A stretch of 21,047 nt of DNA. Source: Erythrobacter sp. CCH5-A1 (GTDB lineage: Bacteria > Pseudomonadota > Alphaproteobacteria > Sphingomonadales > Sphingomonadaceae). The notes beneath the pieces were generated by a model. It saw nothing but the letters and a program-made list of their open reading frames with translations, ran no database searches and was not told the origin of the DNA. This document shows positions 7,402-15,052 of the stretch, piece after piece. A program made the translations under genes and the position numbers. The first letter of the stretch is position 1. Each line of letters begins with the position of its first letter. The stretch is taken from contig NZ_LSKQ01000326.1 of the NCBI RefSeq assembly GCF_001557115.1, positions 1-21,047 on the forward strand, in the 5' to 3' direction.

Positions 7402-8631
7402 TCAGCACACCCGCACGCCGCGCCCGGGTGCCGCGGGCTTGCCCAGCACGTCGCCCTGCGCGAACCGCACGCCCAGTTCGCGCAGCGCCTGCAGGTCCTC
7501 GCGCGTCTCCACGCCTTGCGCGATCAGCGTCACCCCGGTCTCGGTGGCGAATTGCACCAGCGCCTTGACCAGCGCACGGCGCGAGCTGTCGGCGGCGATC
7601 CCGGCGAGGAAGTCGCGGTCGATCTTGACGATGTCGGGGCCCAGATCGACCAGCGCCTGAAGCCCGGCAAAACCCACGCCTTCCGAACTCACCGCCACCC
7701 AGGCGCGCTCCTTGAGCACTTCGATCGCCGCCTTGATCGAGCCGTGCTCGCGCGCGGCCTCCTGCTGGTTCAACTCGATCACCAGCCGCGAGGCAAGGCC
7801 TTCGGGGATCACGGTGCGCAGCGCCGGGCTCGCAAGGGTCTCGGGCGAGACGTTGATGGCGATGAAGCGTTCGGGATGCGCCGGATCGAGCGTGGCGAGG
7901 GCCTTCCTCGCAATGTGCAGCTCCAGCTCGAGCGTGCGGCCCGCAGCGCGCGCCTGGTCCAGCAGCTCCCTGGGCGAGCGGTCGGGGCTCTGCTTGTGGC
8001 GCATCAGGCATTCGTGGCCGATGAGATGCCAGTCAGTGAGGTCGTAGATCGGCTGGTGGATCACGGTCAGGGCATCGTCGACGATCAGCCGGGCGATCTC
8101 TTTCGCCGCGCCCTCGCCGCGCTCTTCGTGCTCGATGCGGCTCTCGATCTGGTCGCTGACGATCTGCGCGACCGAACGGATCATCTGCATGTCGCGCTCC
8201 TCGATATCGGGGCGCGGGCGGTAGCTGAAGCAGCACAGGCTGCCGTGCACCTCTCCGTTGCGGCGGCGCATCGGGACGCTGAAGTGCGAGCGGACATTGG
8301 CGGCATCGGTGATCGGCAGGCAGGCGGCGGCCTCGTAAAGGCTGGTGTCGGTGACGCGCTCGGGCAGTTTGCCCTCGATCACGAGCCAGCACAGCGAGTT
8401 GTCGTTGGGGTTCAAATCGCCCGAGGCGAGCGGCGCGACCCCGTGGGCGGCGACATGGGTGAAGATGCGGTGGGTGGTGCCGATCTGGCGCGAGACGAAG
8501 GCGACGTCCATGTCGAGATGCGCGCGCAGCGCCTCGATCAGGTGGCTGATCTCCTCGCGCGCCCCTGCCGCAGACGCCGCGTCGGTAGCAGGAGGTATGG
8601 GCGGAAACAGGAGGCTGGCAATGTTGGTCAT
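7402..8631 (-). CDS. GAF-EAL domain protein with degenerate EAL active site
   Basis: This 409-residue cytoplasmic protein carries an N-terminal GAF-like sensor domain (about 25-165) and a C-terminal EAL domain (about 175-405). EAL domains normally hydrolyse cyclic di-GMP. Retained features are HECLMR (Glu207, the EAL motif position), INVSP (Asn260), Glu287, and KIDRDF (Lys336, Asp338). The key DDFG metal-binding motif reads SSEG (315-318), the EITE element reads ELNQ, and AEGVE reads AQGVE (Gln372). It is therefore very probably not an active phosphodiesterase, and may instead sense a ligand through GAF and act by protein contact. The frame is open upstream to 8844, but the extension is not homologous, and ATG 8631 begins the recognisable protein. 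It is convergent with the PhyH-like gene. Confidence 0.88.
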   Translation of the reverse strand: MTNIASLLFPPIPPATDAASAAGAREEISHLIEALRAHLDMDVAFVSRQIGTTHRIFTHVAAHGVAPLASGDLNPNDNSLCWLVIEGKLPERVTDTSLYEAAACLPITDAANVRSHFSVPMRRRNGEVHGSLCCFSYRPRPDIEERDMQMIRSVAQIVSDQIESRIEHEERGEGAAKEIARLIVDDALTVIHQPIYDLTDWHLIGHECLMRHKQSPDRSPRELLDQARAAGRTLELELHIARKALATLDPAHPERFIAINVSPETLASPALRTVIPEGLASRLVIELNQQEAAREHGSIKAAIEVLKERAWVAVSSEGVGFAGLQALVDLGPDIVKIDRDFLAGIAADSSRRALVKALVQFATETGVTLIAQGVETREDLQALRELGVRFAQGDVLGKPAAPGRGVRVC

Positions 8632-8842
8632 GCCACGGCCCGTGCAGCGCTCGCTCCCAAAGCGGCGGTAAGCGGTTCCTGCGCAAATACCGGGGGAGAT
8701 GGCGCAGCAAAGGCTTAAGCATATCGGGCGAGCGACCAGCCGCGCCTGAGGGCGGGCAGCGCGCAGGGCGCCGCTAATGCAGGTTACCGGGTGTCGGCCC
8801 GCTCCGTGCCATGCTGGCGGCTCCTCCAGCGAAAGGACGAAC

Positions 8843-9496
8843 ATGCGACAATTACAGCCCGCCCGGTGGCCCTATCTTGCGCTTGCGGGCGTGGGGCTCG
8901 CGGCCCTTCCGCTCGTCGCCGCAGCGCGGCGCCGGCGGCGCGAGGTCGATCCCGACAATGCGCCCGGCTACACCGCGCGGCGCTCTTTCGGTGAATATCG
9001 CGTGGTCGGCCGCAGCGTCACCATCGCCCGCCCGCGCGCGGAACTGTTCGCCTTCTGGCGCGACTTCCGGAACCTGCCGGACTTCATGGCGAACCTCGAG
9101 AAGGTCGAGCCCGCGGGCGGCGAACCCGGCCACGCCACCTGGCACATCCGCGCGCCCGGCGGCCGCGTCTACCCCGTCGACACCCGCATCGCACGCGAGG
9201 TCGATGGCGAGCTGATCGCGTGGCGCTCGACCGAGGACAGCGCCATCGACACCGAGGGCCGCGTCACCTTCGAGGACGCACCGGGGGACCGGGGCACCCG
9301 CGTGAGCCTGATCGTCGCCTACAAGCCCAAAGCCGGTGCCCTCGGCGAGGCGATCGCCACTCTTGCGCGGCAGAGCCCCGAGATGCAGGCGCGGCACGAT
9401 CTGAAGCGCTTCAAGATGCTGATGGAGACCGGCGAGGTTGCCACTTCCGCCCGCACCCGGAACGAACAGCAACACCAGCTCAAGGAGGCCCGCTGA
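8843..9496 (+). CDS. SRPBCC superfamily protein with N-terminal membrane anchor
   Basis: This 217-residue protein has a hydrophobic N-terminal segment (about 9-28, PYLALAGVGLAALPLVAAA) followed by a run of arginines, which suggests a single membrane anchor with the rest in the cytoplasm. From about residue 50 it shows an SRPBCC/polyketide cyclase-like fold: GRSVTIARPRAELFAFWRDF, NLPDFMANLEKVEP, and RIAREVDGELIAWRST. Such domains bind hydrophobic ligands. The ATG at 8843 is chosen because it follows GAAAGGACG, a good ribosome site, even though the frame continues upstream. Its stop overlaps the start of the alcohol dehydrogenase gene (TGATG), so the two are translationally coupled and probably act together. 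The ligand is unknown. Confidence 0.85.
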   Translation: MRQLQPARWPYLALAGVGLAALPLVAAARRRRREVDPDNAPGYTARRSFGEYRVVGRSVTIARPRAELFAFWRDFRNLPDFMANLEKVEPAGGEPGHATWHIRAPGGRVYPVDTRIAREVDGELIAWRSTEDSAIDTEGRVTFEDAPGDRGTRVSLIVAYKPKAGALGEAIATLARQSPEMQARHDLKRFKMLMETGEVATSARTRNEQQHQLKEAR

Positions 9497-10683
9497 TGCG
9501 CGCTCTGACATGGCAAGGCACGCAGAAGGTCAGCGTCGAGACCGTCGATGACCCCGAGATCGTCAACCCGCGCGATGCGATCATCCGCGTCACCGCAACC
9601 GCGATCTGCGGCAGCGACCTGCATCTTTATGACGGGGTGATCCCCTCGATGCAGCCCGGCGACATCCTCGGCCATGAATTCATGGGCGAGGTGGTCGAGA
9701 CCGGCAGCGACAGCACCCTCCAGAAGGGCCAGCGCGTTGTCGTCCCCTTCACCATCTCCTGCGGCGGGTGCTTTCATTGTCGCATCACCCAATTCAGCGC
9801 CTGCGAGAATTCCAATCCGGTCGAGAAGCAGGACATGTCGGAAAAGCTTTACGGCCACCCGATGGCGGGGATCTTCGGCTATTCGCACATGACCGGCGGC
9901 TATTCCGGCGGGCAGGCGGAATATGTGCGCGTGCCCTTCTCGGACGTCGGCCCGATCGTGGTGCCCGACCATCTCGATGACGAGAAGGTGCTGTTCCTGT
10001 CCGACATCCTCCCCACCGGCTGGATGGCGGCCGAAAATGCCGACATCCAGCCCGACGACACCGTCGCGGTGTGGGGCTGCGGCCCCGTGGGGCTGTTCGC
10101 GGTGCAATCGGCGCTGGCGATGGGGGCGGCCAGGGTGATCGCGATCGACCACTACCCCCACCGGCTCGAACTTGCGCGCCAGCTCGGCGCCGAAACGATC
10201 AACTTCCGCACCTCCGACGTGCGCGAGGCGCTGATGGAAATGTCGGGCGGGATCGGCGTGGATGCGGTGATCGACGCGGTCGGCATGGAGGCGCACGGCT
10301 TTGCCATCGACAACATGCTCGACATCGCCAAGCAGACCATCGGCATCGGCGCCGACCGGGCGAGCGCGCTGAAGCAGGCAATCCTCGCGGTGCGCCCCGG
10401 CGGGCGGGTCTCGGTGCCCGGCGTCTATGGCGGGATGACCGACAAGTTTCCGCTTGGCGCACTGATGGAGAAGGGCCTCCAGCTGCGCACCGGCCAGACC
10501 CATGTGCAGCGTTACATGAAGGACCTCTTGGCGAGGATCGAGGAGGGCAAGCTGGACACCACCTTCCTCATCAGCCACCGCCTCCCGCTCGAGAAGGCGG
10601 CCGAGGGCTACAAGCACTTCAAGGAGCAGCAGGACAGCTGGACCAAGGTGGTGCTGAAGCCGGGAATGGCGGCGACCACCTGA
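9496..10683 (+). CDS. Zinc-dependent alcohol dehydrogenase (formaldehyde dehydrogenase-like)
   Basis: This 395-residue NAD(P)-dependent medium-chain dehydrogenase has the catalytic zinc site Cys38 (ICGSD) and His60-Glu61 (GHEFMGEV). The structural zinc is held by Cys89, Cys92, Cys95 and Cys103. The Rossmann nucleotide motif GCGPVG lies at 194-199. The insertion YGHPMAGIFGYSHMTGGYSG and the long substrate domain match the branch near glutathione-independent formaldehyde dehydrogenase and threonine dehydrogenase-like enzymes, so an aldehyde or alcohol is the likely substrate, but it cannot be fixed. Translation starts within the SRPBCC stop (TGATG). A strong terminator follows 32 nt after the stop, so the two genes form a bicistronic unit. 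The pair may belong to a stress response, though I see no matching promoter motif. Confidence 0.93.
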   Translation: MRALTWQGTQKVSVETVDDPEIVNPRDAIIRVTATAICGSDLHLYDGVIPSMQPGDILGHEFMGEVVETGSDSTLQKGQRVVVPFTISCGGCFHCRITQFSACENSNPVEKQDMSEKLYGHPMAGIFGYSHMTGGYSGGQAEYVRVPFSDVGPIVVPDHLDDEKVLFLSDILPTGWMAAENADIQPDDTVAVWGCGPVGLFAVQSALAMGAARVIAIDHYPHRLELARQLGAETINFRTSDVREALMEMSGGIGVDAVIDAVGMEAHGFAIDNMLDIAKQTIGIGADRASALKQAILAVRPGGRVSVPGVYGGMTDKFPLGALMEKGLQLRTGQTHVQRYMKDLLARIEEGKLDTTFLISHRLPLEKAAEGYKHFKEQQDSWTKVVLKPGMAATT

Positions 10684-10715
10684 CCGCGCGCGCCACTGGA
10701 ACACAGGCGGGCAAG

Positions 10716-10748
10716 AACCCCGGCAGGCCCCCGCCTGCCGGGGTTTTT
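10716..10748 (+). terminator. Rho-independent terminator after the dehydrogenase gene
   Basis: AACCCCGGCAGGC (10716-10728) pairs perfectly with GCCTGCCGGGGTT (10733-10745) around a CCCC loop and continues into TTTTT. It ends the SRPBCC-dehydrogenase transcript and separates it from the FAD oxidase gene, 59 nt further on. Confidence 0.93.
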
Positions 10749-10806
10749 CATTGCCTTGCGTGGCTGTGCGGGGAATGATGGCGCAAAGACGAACGGGGGC
10801 GTTCCG

Positions 10807-12246
10807 ATGGGTTGGTTCACAAGCAGGGCCGCGGCCGGGGAAGACGGGTTGTCGCCCGTAACCTCGTGGATGAAGGTGTTCTTCGGCAATGCCTATGTCA
10901 GCCGCCCGGCCGACGAGCCCGCGCTGATCGCCGCTCTCGCGGGGCGGCCATACAGCTGCATCGGCCAGTCGCACAGCTACAACGGCATCCAGGTCATCCC
11001 CGGCATCACCGCCTTGCACATGGGGCAATCCCGCTTCGATCACCTGTCCTACGACCCCGTGACCGAGACCGCGACCTGCGGACCCTCGGTCAAGGTGCTG
11101 ACCCTCAAGCAGGAGCTGGTGACGCACGGGCGGCGGATGCTCAACAGCGGCAATTACATGGAGCAGACCGTGATCGGCGCACTCAGCGGGGGGACGCATG
11201 GCTACGGCCCCGAACCCGTGATCGCGCAGGCCGTCACCGCACTCACCTTCCTCGATGGGCGCGGACAGAAGGTCACGCTGACAAGGGACGATCCCGACTT
11301 CCCCTATGCCACGCTGTCCTTCGGCACCATCGGCCCGATCCTCAGCGTCACGCTGCGCACCGCGCCGACCCAGTCCTACCAGTCCGACGCCTGGGTCACG
11401 CGCCTGTCGAAGAAGGCGGTGCTCTCGAAGGGCGCGATGGCGGTGTCGACGGCGATCGTCCCTTACAGCGACCCCGCCGACCCGCTGATCATGCTCCACA
11501 CCCTGCGGACCGCGACCGAGGGCAAGGGGCCGCGCGCCTCCCGCACGGCGCTGTTCTCGCTTGCGGGCCTGATCGACTTTGCCCTGCGCCGCCTGTGGGC
11601 CTTCGACCGGATGTTCCCGGCGGCGCGATACTGGCTCCAGCGCGCCGCCGACCGCATCAACCCGCGCACCCACCGCCGCGTCATCACCGCCCGCGACGAT
11701 CTCGATTACCTCTACGATCCCGAGCCCCTGCTCAAGAGCCAGCGCGCGCCCGACCTGCTGACCGGCTTCTTCGCGACCACCTTCACCGCCTACAACCTCG
11801 CCTTCTTCGTGCCGCTCGATCGCAGCGACGAGGTGGTCCGCTTCCTGATGCTCGAGGCCGACAAGCTGCGCCCGCTGGGCTTCGTCCTCAAGAGCCTGAT
11901 CGGGGTGCGCGAGCTGCCCGACACCAGCGACCTGCCCTTCGCGGGCAATTTCGACGGGCCCGTGGCGGCGATCGACCTCTTCGCCGACGTGCGCGACTAT
12001 GCCTGGCTCGAGAGGCTGCAACGCGCGGTGACGAGCTATTTCCCTGGCGTGCGCCCGCACTGGGGCAAGAGCGCGATTGTCGAGGATTTCGCCGCCTCGC
12101 TGGGCGAGGAGCACATCGCCGCGCTGCGGGCGCTGCATTTGAAGCACTACCCGCCCGGCACCCTCACCCCCAACGAGGCGGTGCGCAAGCTGTTCGACCT
12201 CGGCGAGCCTGCGGCGCAGAGCGTCATCGCCAAGGCGACCGCCTGA
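10807..12246 (+). CDS. FAD-binding oxidoreductase, aldonolactone oxidase-type
   Basis: This 479-residue protein belongs to the PCMH-type FAD oxidase family that includes D-arabinono-1,4-lactone oxidase, L-gulonolactone oxidase and alditol oxidase. The flavin region contains CIGQSHSYNGIQ, where His56 sits at the position of the covalent FAD histidine in alditol oxidase. It also contains NYMEQTVIGALSGGTHGYG, the second nucleotide-binding motif. The C-terminal HWGK (418-421) is the family's conserved active-site motif. The middle part is divergent, so the substrate is uncertain; a sugar lactone or polyol is likely. No signal peptide is seen. The ATG at 10807 follows a GGGGG run inside a short GAACG/CGTTC inverted repeat (10791-10804) that could affect translation. 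The frame extends upstream but without homology. It appears to be transcribed alone. Confidence 0.88.
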   Translation: MGWFTSRAAAGEDGLSPVTSWMKVFFGNAYVSRPADEPALIAALAGRPYSCIGQSHSYNGIQVIPGITALHMGQSRFDHLSYDPVTETATCGPSVKVLTLKQELVTHGRRMLNSGNYMEQTVIGALSGGTHGYGPEPVIAQAVTALTFLDGRGQKVTLTRDDPDFPYATLSFGTIGPILSVTLRTAPTQSYQSDAWVTRLSKKAVLSKGAMAVSTAIVPYSDPADPLIMLHTLRTATEGKGPRASRTALFSLAGLIDFALRRLWAFDRMFPAARYWLQRAADRINPRTHRRVITARDDLDYLYDPEPLLKSQRAPDLLTGFFATTFTAYNLAFFVPLDRSDEVVRFLMLEADKLRPLGFVLKSLIGVRELPDTSDLPFAGNFDGPVAAIDLFADVRDYAWLERLQRAVTSYFPGVRPHWGKSAIVEDFAASLGEEHIAALRALHLKHYPPGTLTPNEAVRKLFDLGEPAAQSVIAKATA

Positions 12247-12572
12247 CCCGTCACGGGAAGTTGGCGAACGCCCGCGCCGCCGGGGGCGGGAAGGGCGGCT
12301 TTCCTACTCGGCCGGGACCTGTCAGCTTGGCCGGAAATGACCCGCCGCAGCCGCCTCTTCCCCGTGCCGAAACGCCCGTCAAGAGCGCGTGCGGGGCGGG
12401 GACTTTTTCGGCCCTGGACAGTGTCTCATGTGTCTCCAACACGCACCCGGTGGCGCGTGCGGACAGGGCCGGCGAATCACCCGATCCGGTGTTCGCTCCG
12501 GATCCACCGGGAGTCCTTGTGGGGGTGCGGAGGACCGTCGCGCCTGCGGCTACGGCAGTCCGCTTCAACGCC
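12247..12572. other. Intergenic region between converging FAD oxidase and glpX (no CDS)
   Basis: This 326-nt stretch contains no convincing gene or T-tailed terminator. It holds a degenerate copy of the glpX 3' end (12477-12509), a direct repeat TGTCTC-N3-TGTCTC (about 12422-12436), and GC-rich filler. A 105-codon minus-strand frame just behind glpX has low-complexity content and no good start. Confidence 0.5.
12477..12509 (-). repeat. Degenerate copy of the glpX 3' end
   Basis: This 33-nt segment matches the glpX terminal segment at 12573-12605 in 28 of 33 positions, including the stop codon, exactly 96 nt (32 codons) downstream in the same frame. Read on the minus strand it encodes RWIRSEHRIG-stop, against RWIRGEHRIG-stop in glpX. 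Both copies can fold a 6-bp hairpin with a 13-nt loop, and one base pair differs by a compensating change (12582/12606 G-C, 12486/12510 C-G). Confidence 0.6.
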
Positions 12573-13589
12573 TCAACCGATGCGGTGCTCGCCCCGAATC
12601 CACCGCACCGTCCCGCTGGAAGCGCGCATCACCACGCTCTCGGTGGTGAGGATGGTCTCGCCGGTCACCTTGCGGCGGCGCTTGACGCCCGCCAGCAGCG
12701 AGCCGTCGGTCACGCCGGTCGCGGCGAAGATGCAGTCGCCCTTGGCGAGATCCTCGAGCTTGTAGATGCGATTGAGGTCCTCAATCCCCCACTTGGCCGC
12801 GCGGGCCCGCTCGTCGTCGTTGCGGAACACGAGGCGGCCGTTGAACTGGCCGCCCACGCAGCGCAGCGCGGCCGCCGCCAGCACGCCTTCGGGCGCGCCG
12901 CCCTGGCCCATGTACATGTCGACCGTGGTGTCGGGATCGGTCACCGCGATCACGCCCGCCACGTCCCCGTCACCGATCAGCACCACCCCGCAGCCCAGCG
13001 CGCGCAGCTCTGCGATCAGCTCGGCATGACGCGGACGGTCGAGCACGCAGACGTTGATGTCCGACGGCTTGACGCCCTTGGCATTGGCCACGGCGCAGAC
13101 GTTCTCGGTCGCCGACTTGGCGAGATCGATGATGCCTTCGGGATAGCCGGGGCCGACCGCGAGCTTGTCCATGTAAGTGTCGGGCGCGTTGAGCAGGCAG
13201 CCCTCTTCCGCCGCCGCCAGCACTGCGAGCGCGTTGGGCCCGGCCTTGGCGGTGATGGTGGTGCCCTCGAGCGGGTCCAATGCGATGTCGATCTTGGGGC
13301 CCTTGCCCATGCCGACCTTCTCGCCGATGAACAGCATCGGGGCTTCGTCCCGCTCGCCCTCGCCGATCACCACGGTGCCGTCGATGTAGAGGTTGTCGAA
13401 GGCCTTGCGCATCGCCTCGACCGCCGCCGCGTCCGCCGCCTTCTCGTCGCCGCGGCCGACCAGCTGGGCCGCGGCGATCGCCGCCTTCTCGGTGACCCGC
13501 ACCATCTCGAGCACCAGCACCCGCTGGATCGCGCCTTCCGAGGCGGGTTGCGGGTCGGCGGCAAGCTGCGTATCGGACGCGGAGTTCAT
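12573..13589 (-). CDS. glpX: Fructose-1,6-bisphosphatase class II
   Basis: This 338-residue enzyme removes the 1-phosphate of fructose 1,6-bisphosphate in gluconeogenesis, in the cytoplasm. Class II hallmarks are GEGERDEAPML (76-86), the metal-binding DIALDPLEGT (101-110, Asp101, Asp105, Glu108), DTYMDKLAVGPG, VCVLDRPRHAELI, and GQGGAPEGVLAAAAL. The length matches the family (about 320-340). The first ~20 residues are a variable leader. An AGAAGGG ribosome site precedes the ATG. In other sphingomonads I recall glpX directly behind hom; here two plus-strand genes lie between them, and the intergenic gap to the first is only 65 nt, so the promoters are divergent. The last ten codons and stop are duplicated 96 nt downstream. 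Confidence 0.97.
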   Translation of the reverse strand: MNSASDTQLAADPQPASEGAIQRVLVLEMVRVTEKAAIAAAQLVGRGDEKAADAAAVEAMRKAFDNLYIDGTVVIGEGERDEAPMLFIGEKVGMGKGPKIDIALDPLEGTTITAKAGPNALAVLAAAEEGCLLNAPDTYMDKLAVGPGYPEGIIDLAKSATENVCAVANAKGVKPSDINVCVLDRPRHAELIAELRALGCGVVLIGDGDVAGVIAVTDPDTTVDMYMGQGGAPEGVLAAAALRCVGGQFNGRLVFRNDDERARAAKWGIEDLNRIYKLEDLAKGDCIFAATGVTDGSLLAGVKRRRKVTGETILTTESVVMRASSGTVRWIRGEHRIG

Positions 13590-13654
13590 GTGAAATTCAG
13601 CCCTTCTTCGCTCTGGATGCGACCCAGCTATGAATACCCTTGGCGCTTAAGCGG

Positions 13655-14329
13655 ATGGAGACGGGTTTGTCGAGCAATGGAACATCGGCCCTGCCCCGTT
13701 TTCGCCTCAGCCTGACCGTCCTGGCCGCGCTGTGTGCCCCGGTGGCCTATGCGCCCTTGGCCGCGCAGGATGACAGCACCGCGACACCGCCCCCGGCCGA
13801 GGAGGCGCCTGCCGATCCGGCGCCGGCGGCGGCAGCGCCCGCGGCGCAGCCCGCTGGCGTGCCGCCGCGCATCAACCTGCTCGTGACCGTGCCGCGCGAC
13901 GAGGCGAGTGCGGCGGACCTGCGCGAATGCCGCGAGGACGAAGAAGCCGCCGCGATCAACGGCGAGATCGTGGTGTGCCGGGTGCGCGACCGGGGTGACG
14001 CCGCGCTCACCGGCGATCGCGCGGCGACGCAGAAGCGCTATGCGCAGGAGACGATGAACAAGGGCAAGCCTGCCACGCCCGACCTGTTCGGCATCCCGGA
14101 CAACGGCAAGGGCATCGGCTTCGGCAAGCCCCCGCCGGTGGCGATCACGGTCGACTTCGCCGCGCTGCCCAAGGCGCCCGCGGGCTCGGATGCCGACCGG
14201 ATCGCGCAGGGCCTCCCCCCGCTCGGGCAGAACGAGGAGCTGACCGAGGAACAGGAACGCGCGCGGCGCGAGGCGGAGGGGATCCGGACCACCGTTCCGC
14301 CGCGGCCCAAGAAGGGGAAGGGCGGGTAG
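13655..14329 (+). CDS. Secreted GEIVVCR-motif protein, paralogue A
   Basis: This 224-residue protein has an N-terminal signal-like segment (RFRLSLTVLAALCAPVAYAPLAA, about 15-37) and an Ala/Pro-rich linker (to about 70). The core contains ECREDEEAAAINGEIVVCR, with Cys92 and Cys108 spaced to form a disulfide. Later comes RYAQETMNKG, then TPDLFGIPDNGKG, and PKAPAGSDADRIAQGLPPL, before a charged tail. It shares this order of motifs with the next gene. I recognise the GEIVVC-type pattern as common in sphingomonad envelope proteins, but no function is known to me. The start ATG at 13655 is preferred to a TTG five codons upstream. It is divergent from glpX and 12 nt ahead of its paralogue. Confidence 0.75.
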   Translation: METGLSSNGTSALPRFRLSLTVLAALCAPVAYAPLAAQDDSTATPPPAEEAPADPAPAAAAPAAQPAGVPPRINLLVTVPRDEASAADLRECREDEEAAAINGEIVVCRVRDRGDAALTGDRAATQKRYAQETMNKGKPATPDLFGIPDNGKGIGFGKPPPVAITVDFAALPKAPAGSDADRIAQGLPPLGQNEELTEEQERARREAEGIRTTVPPRPKKGKGG

Positions 14330-14341
14330 GAGCGCGGGGCC

Positions 14342-15049
14342 GTGTCGCTCGCCGTCGTCCTCGCCGCCGCGCTCGCCGCCGCGCAGGTCGCGACCGACCC
14401 GCAGGTGCGGATCGGGCCGCAGGTGCCGCCGCAGCAGACCCTGCAACTGCCGCCGCTTGCCCCGTCCGGCAAGCCGGCCAAGCCGCCCGCGCCGGAGCGT
14501 CCCCGCATCCCGATCGACCTAGGCCCCGACGCGCCGACCAGCGCCGAGCCGCCGCAACAGATCGACATCCTCGCGCCCCCGCAGGTGTCCGAAGCGGCCG
14601 ATGCGGTGGAGCTCAAGGAGTGCGCCGACCAGACCGAGCGCGGAGTGGTATCAGGCGAGATCGTGGTGTGCCGCGAGCTGCCCGCCGACACCTCGCAGCT
14701 CTACAGCGGCAGCCGCGAGGCGTGGATGAAGGACTATGCCGCGCGGACCATGAACGCGGGCACCCTGCCCCCGCCCGATGTCGCGGGGCCCGGCATCTTC
14801 CGCGGGCCTGCCACCATCAGCGGGATGTGCTTCATCCCGCCCTGCCCCAAGGACGCCGCGCTGATCGTCGACGTCGAAGCGATCCCGCCCCCGCCCGAAG
14901 GCTCGGACGCCGAGCGCGTGGCGCAGGGCCTCGCCCCGGTGGAGGGGGACGACGCTCCGCTCGATGAAGACGCCCGCCGACGGGTGGAGGCGGAGCTCGG
15001 GTTGCCAGAGGCGAAGAAGAAGGAGCCCGTTCCCGCGCCCGATGGCTAG
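14342..15049 (+). CDS. Secreted GEIVVCR-motif protein, paralogue B
   Basis: This 235-residue protein starts with GTG, with AGGAG nine bases upstream overlapping the previous stop. A short hydrophobic N-terminus (SLAVVLAAALAAAQ) suggests a signal peptide, then a Pro-rich linker. The core repeats the motif order of the upstream gene: LKECADQTERGVVSGEIVVCR (Cys94, Cys110), DYAARTMNAGTLPPPDVAGPG, and PPPPEGSDAERVAQGLAPV, ending in a charged Lys-rich tail. Unlike its paralogue it has an added GMCFIPPCPKD segment with a second cysteine pair (Cys163, Cys168). It is co-transcribed with the upstream paralogue and converges with hom, 3 nt away. The two genes look like a tandem duplication that has since diverged. 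The function is unknown. Confidence 0.75.
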   Translation: MSLAVVLAAALAAAQVATDPQVRIGPQVPPQQTLQLPPLAPSGKPAKPPAPERPRIPIDLGPDAPTSAEPPQQIDILAPPQVSEAADAVELKECADQTERGVVSGEIVVCRELPADTSQLYSGSREAWMKDYAARTMNAGTLPPPDVAGPGIFRGPATISGMCFIPPCPKDAALIVDVEAIPPPPEGSDAERVAQGLAPVEGDDAPLDEDARRRVEAELGLPEAKKKEPVPAPDG

Positions 15050-15052
15050 GCG

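Noticed and set aside
8675..8679. GGAAC on the minus strand as a possible EcfG general-stress -35 element before the EAL gene
   Set aside because: No GTT-type -10 element stands 16-17 nt downstream.
9319..12147. 942-codon minus-strand frame across the dehydrogenase and FAD oxidase genes
   Set aside because: It crosses a terminator and two well-identified genes and reads as Arg/Gly/His-rich shadow sequence.
12251..12568. 105-codon minus-strand frame directly downstream of glpX
   Set aside because: It needs a TTG start without a good ribosome site and has low-complexity content; the region is better explained as intergenic with a glpX tail repeat.
10812..13715. 967-codon plus-strand frame across the FAD oxidase and glpX
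   Set aside because: It overlaps two clear genes in other frames, including one on the opposite strand, and its composition is that of a GC shadow.
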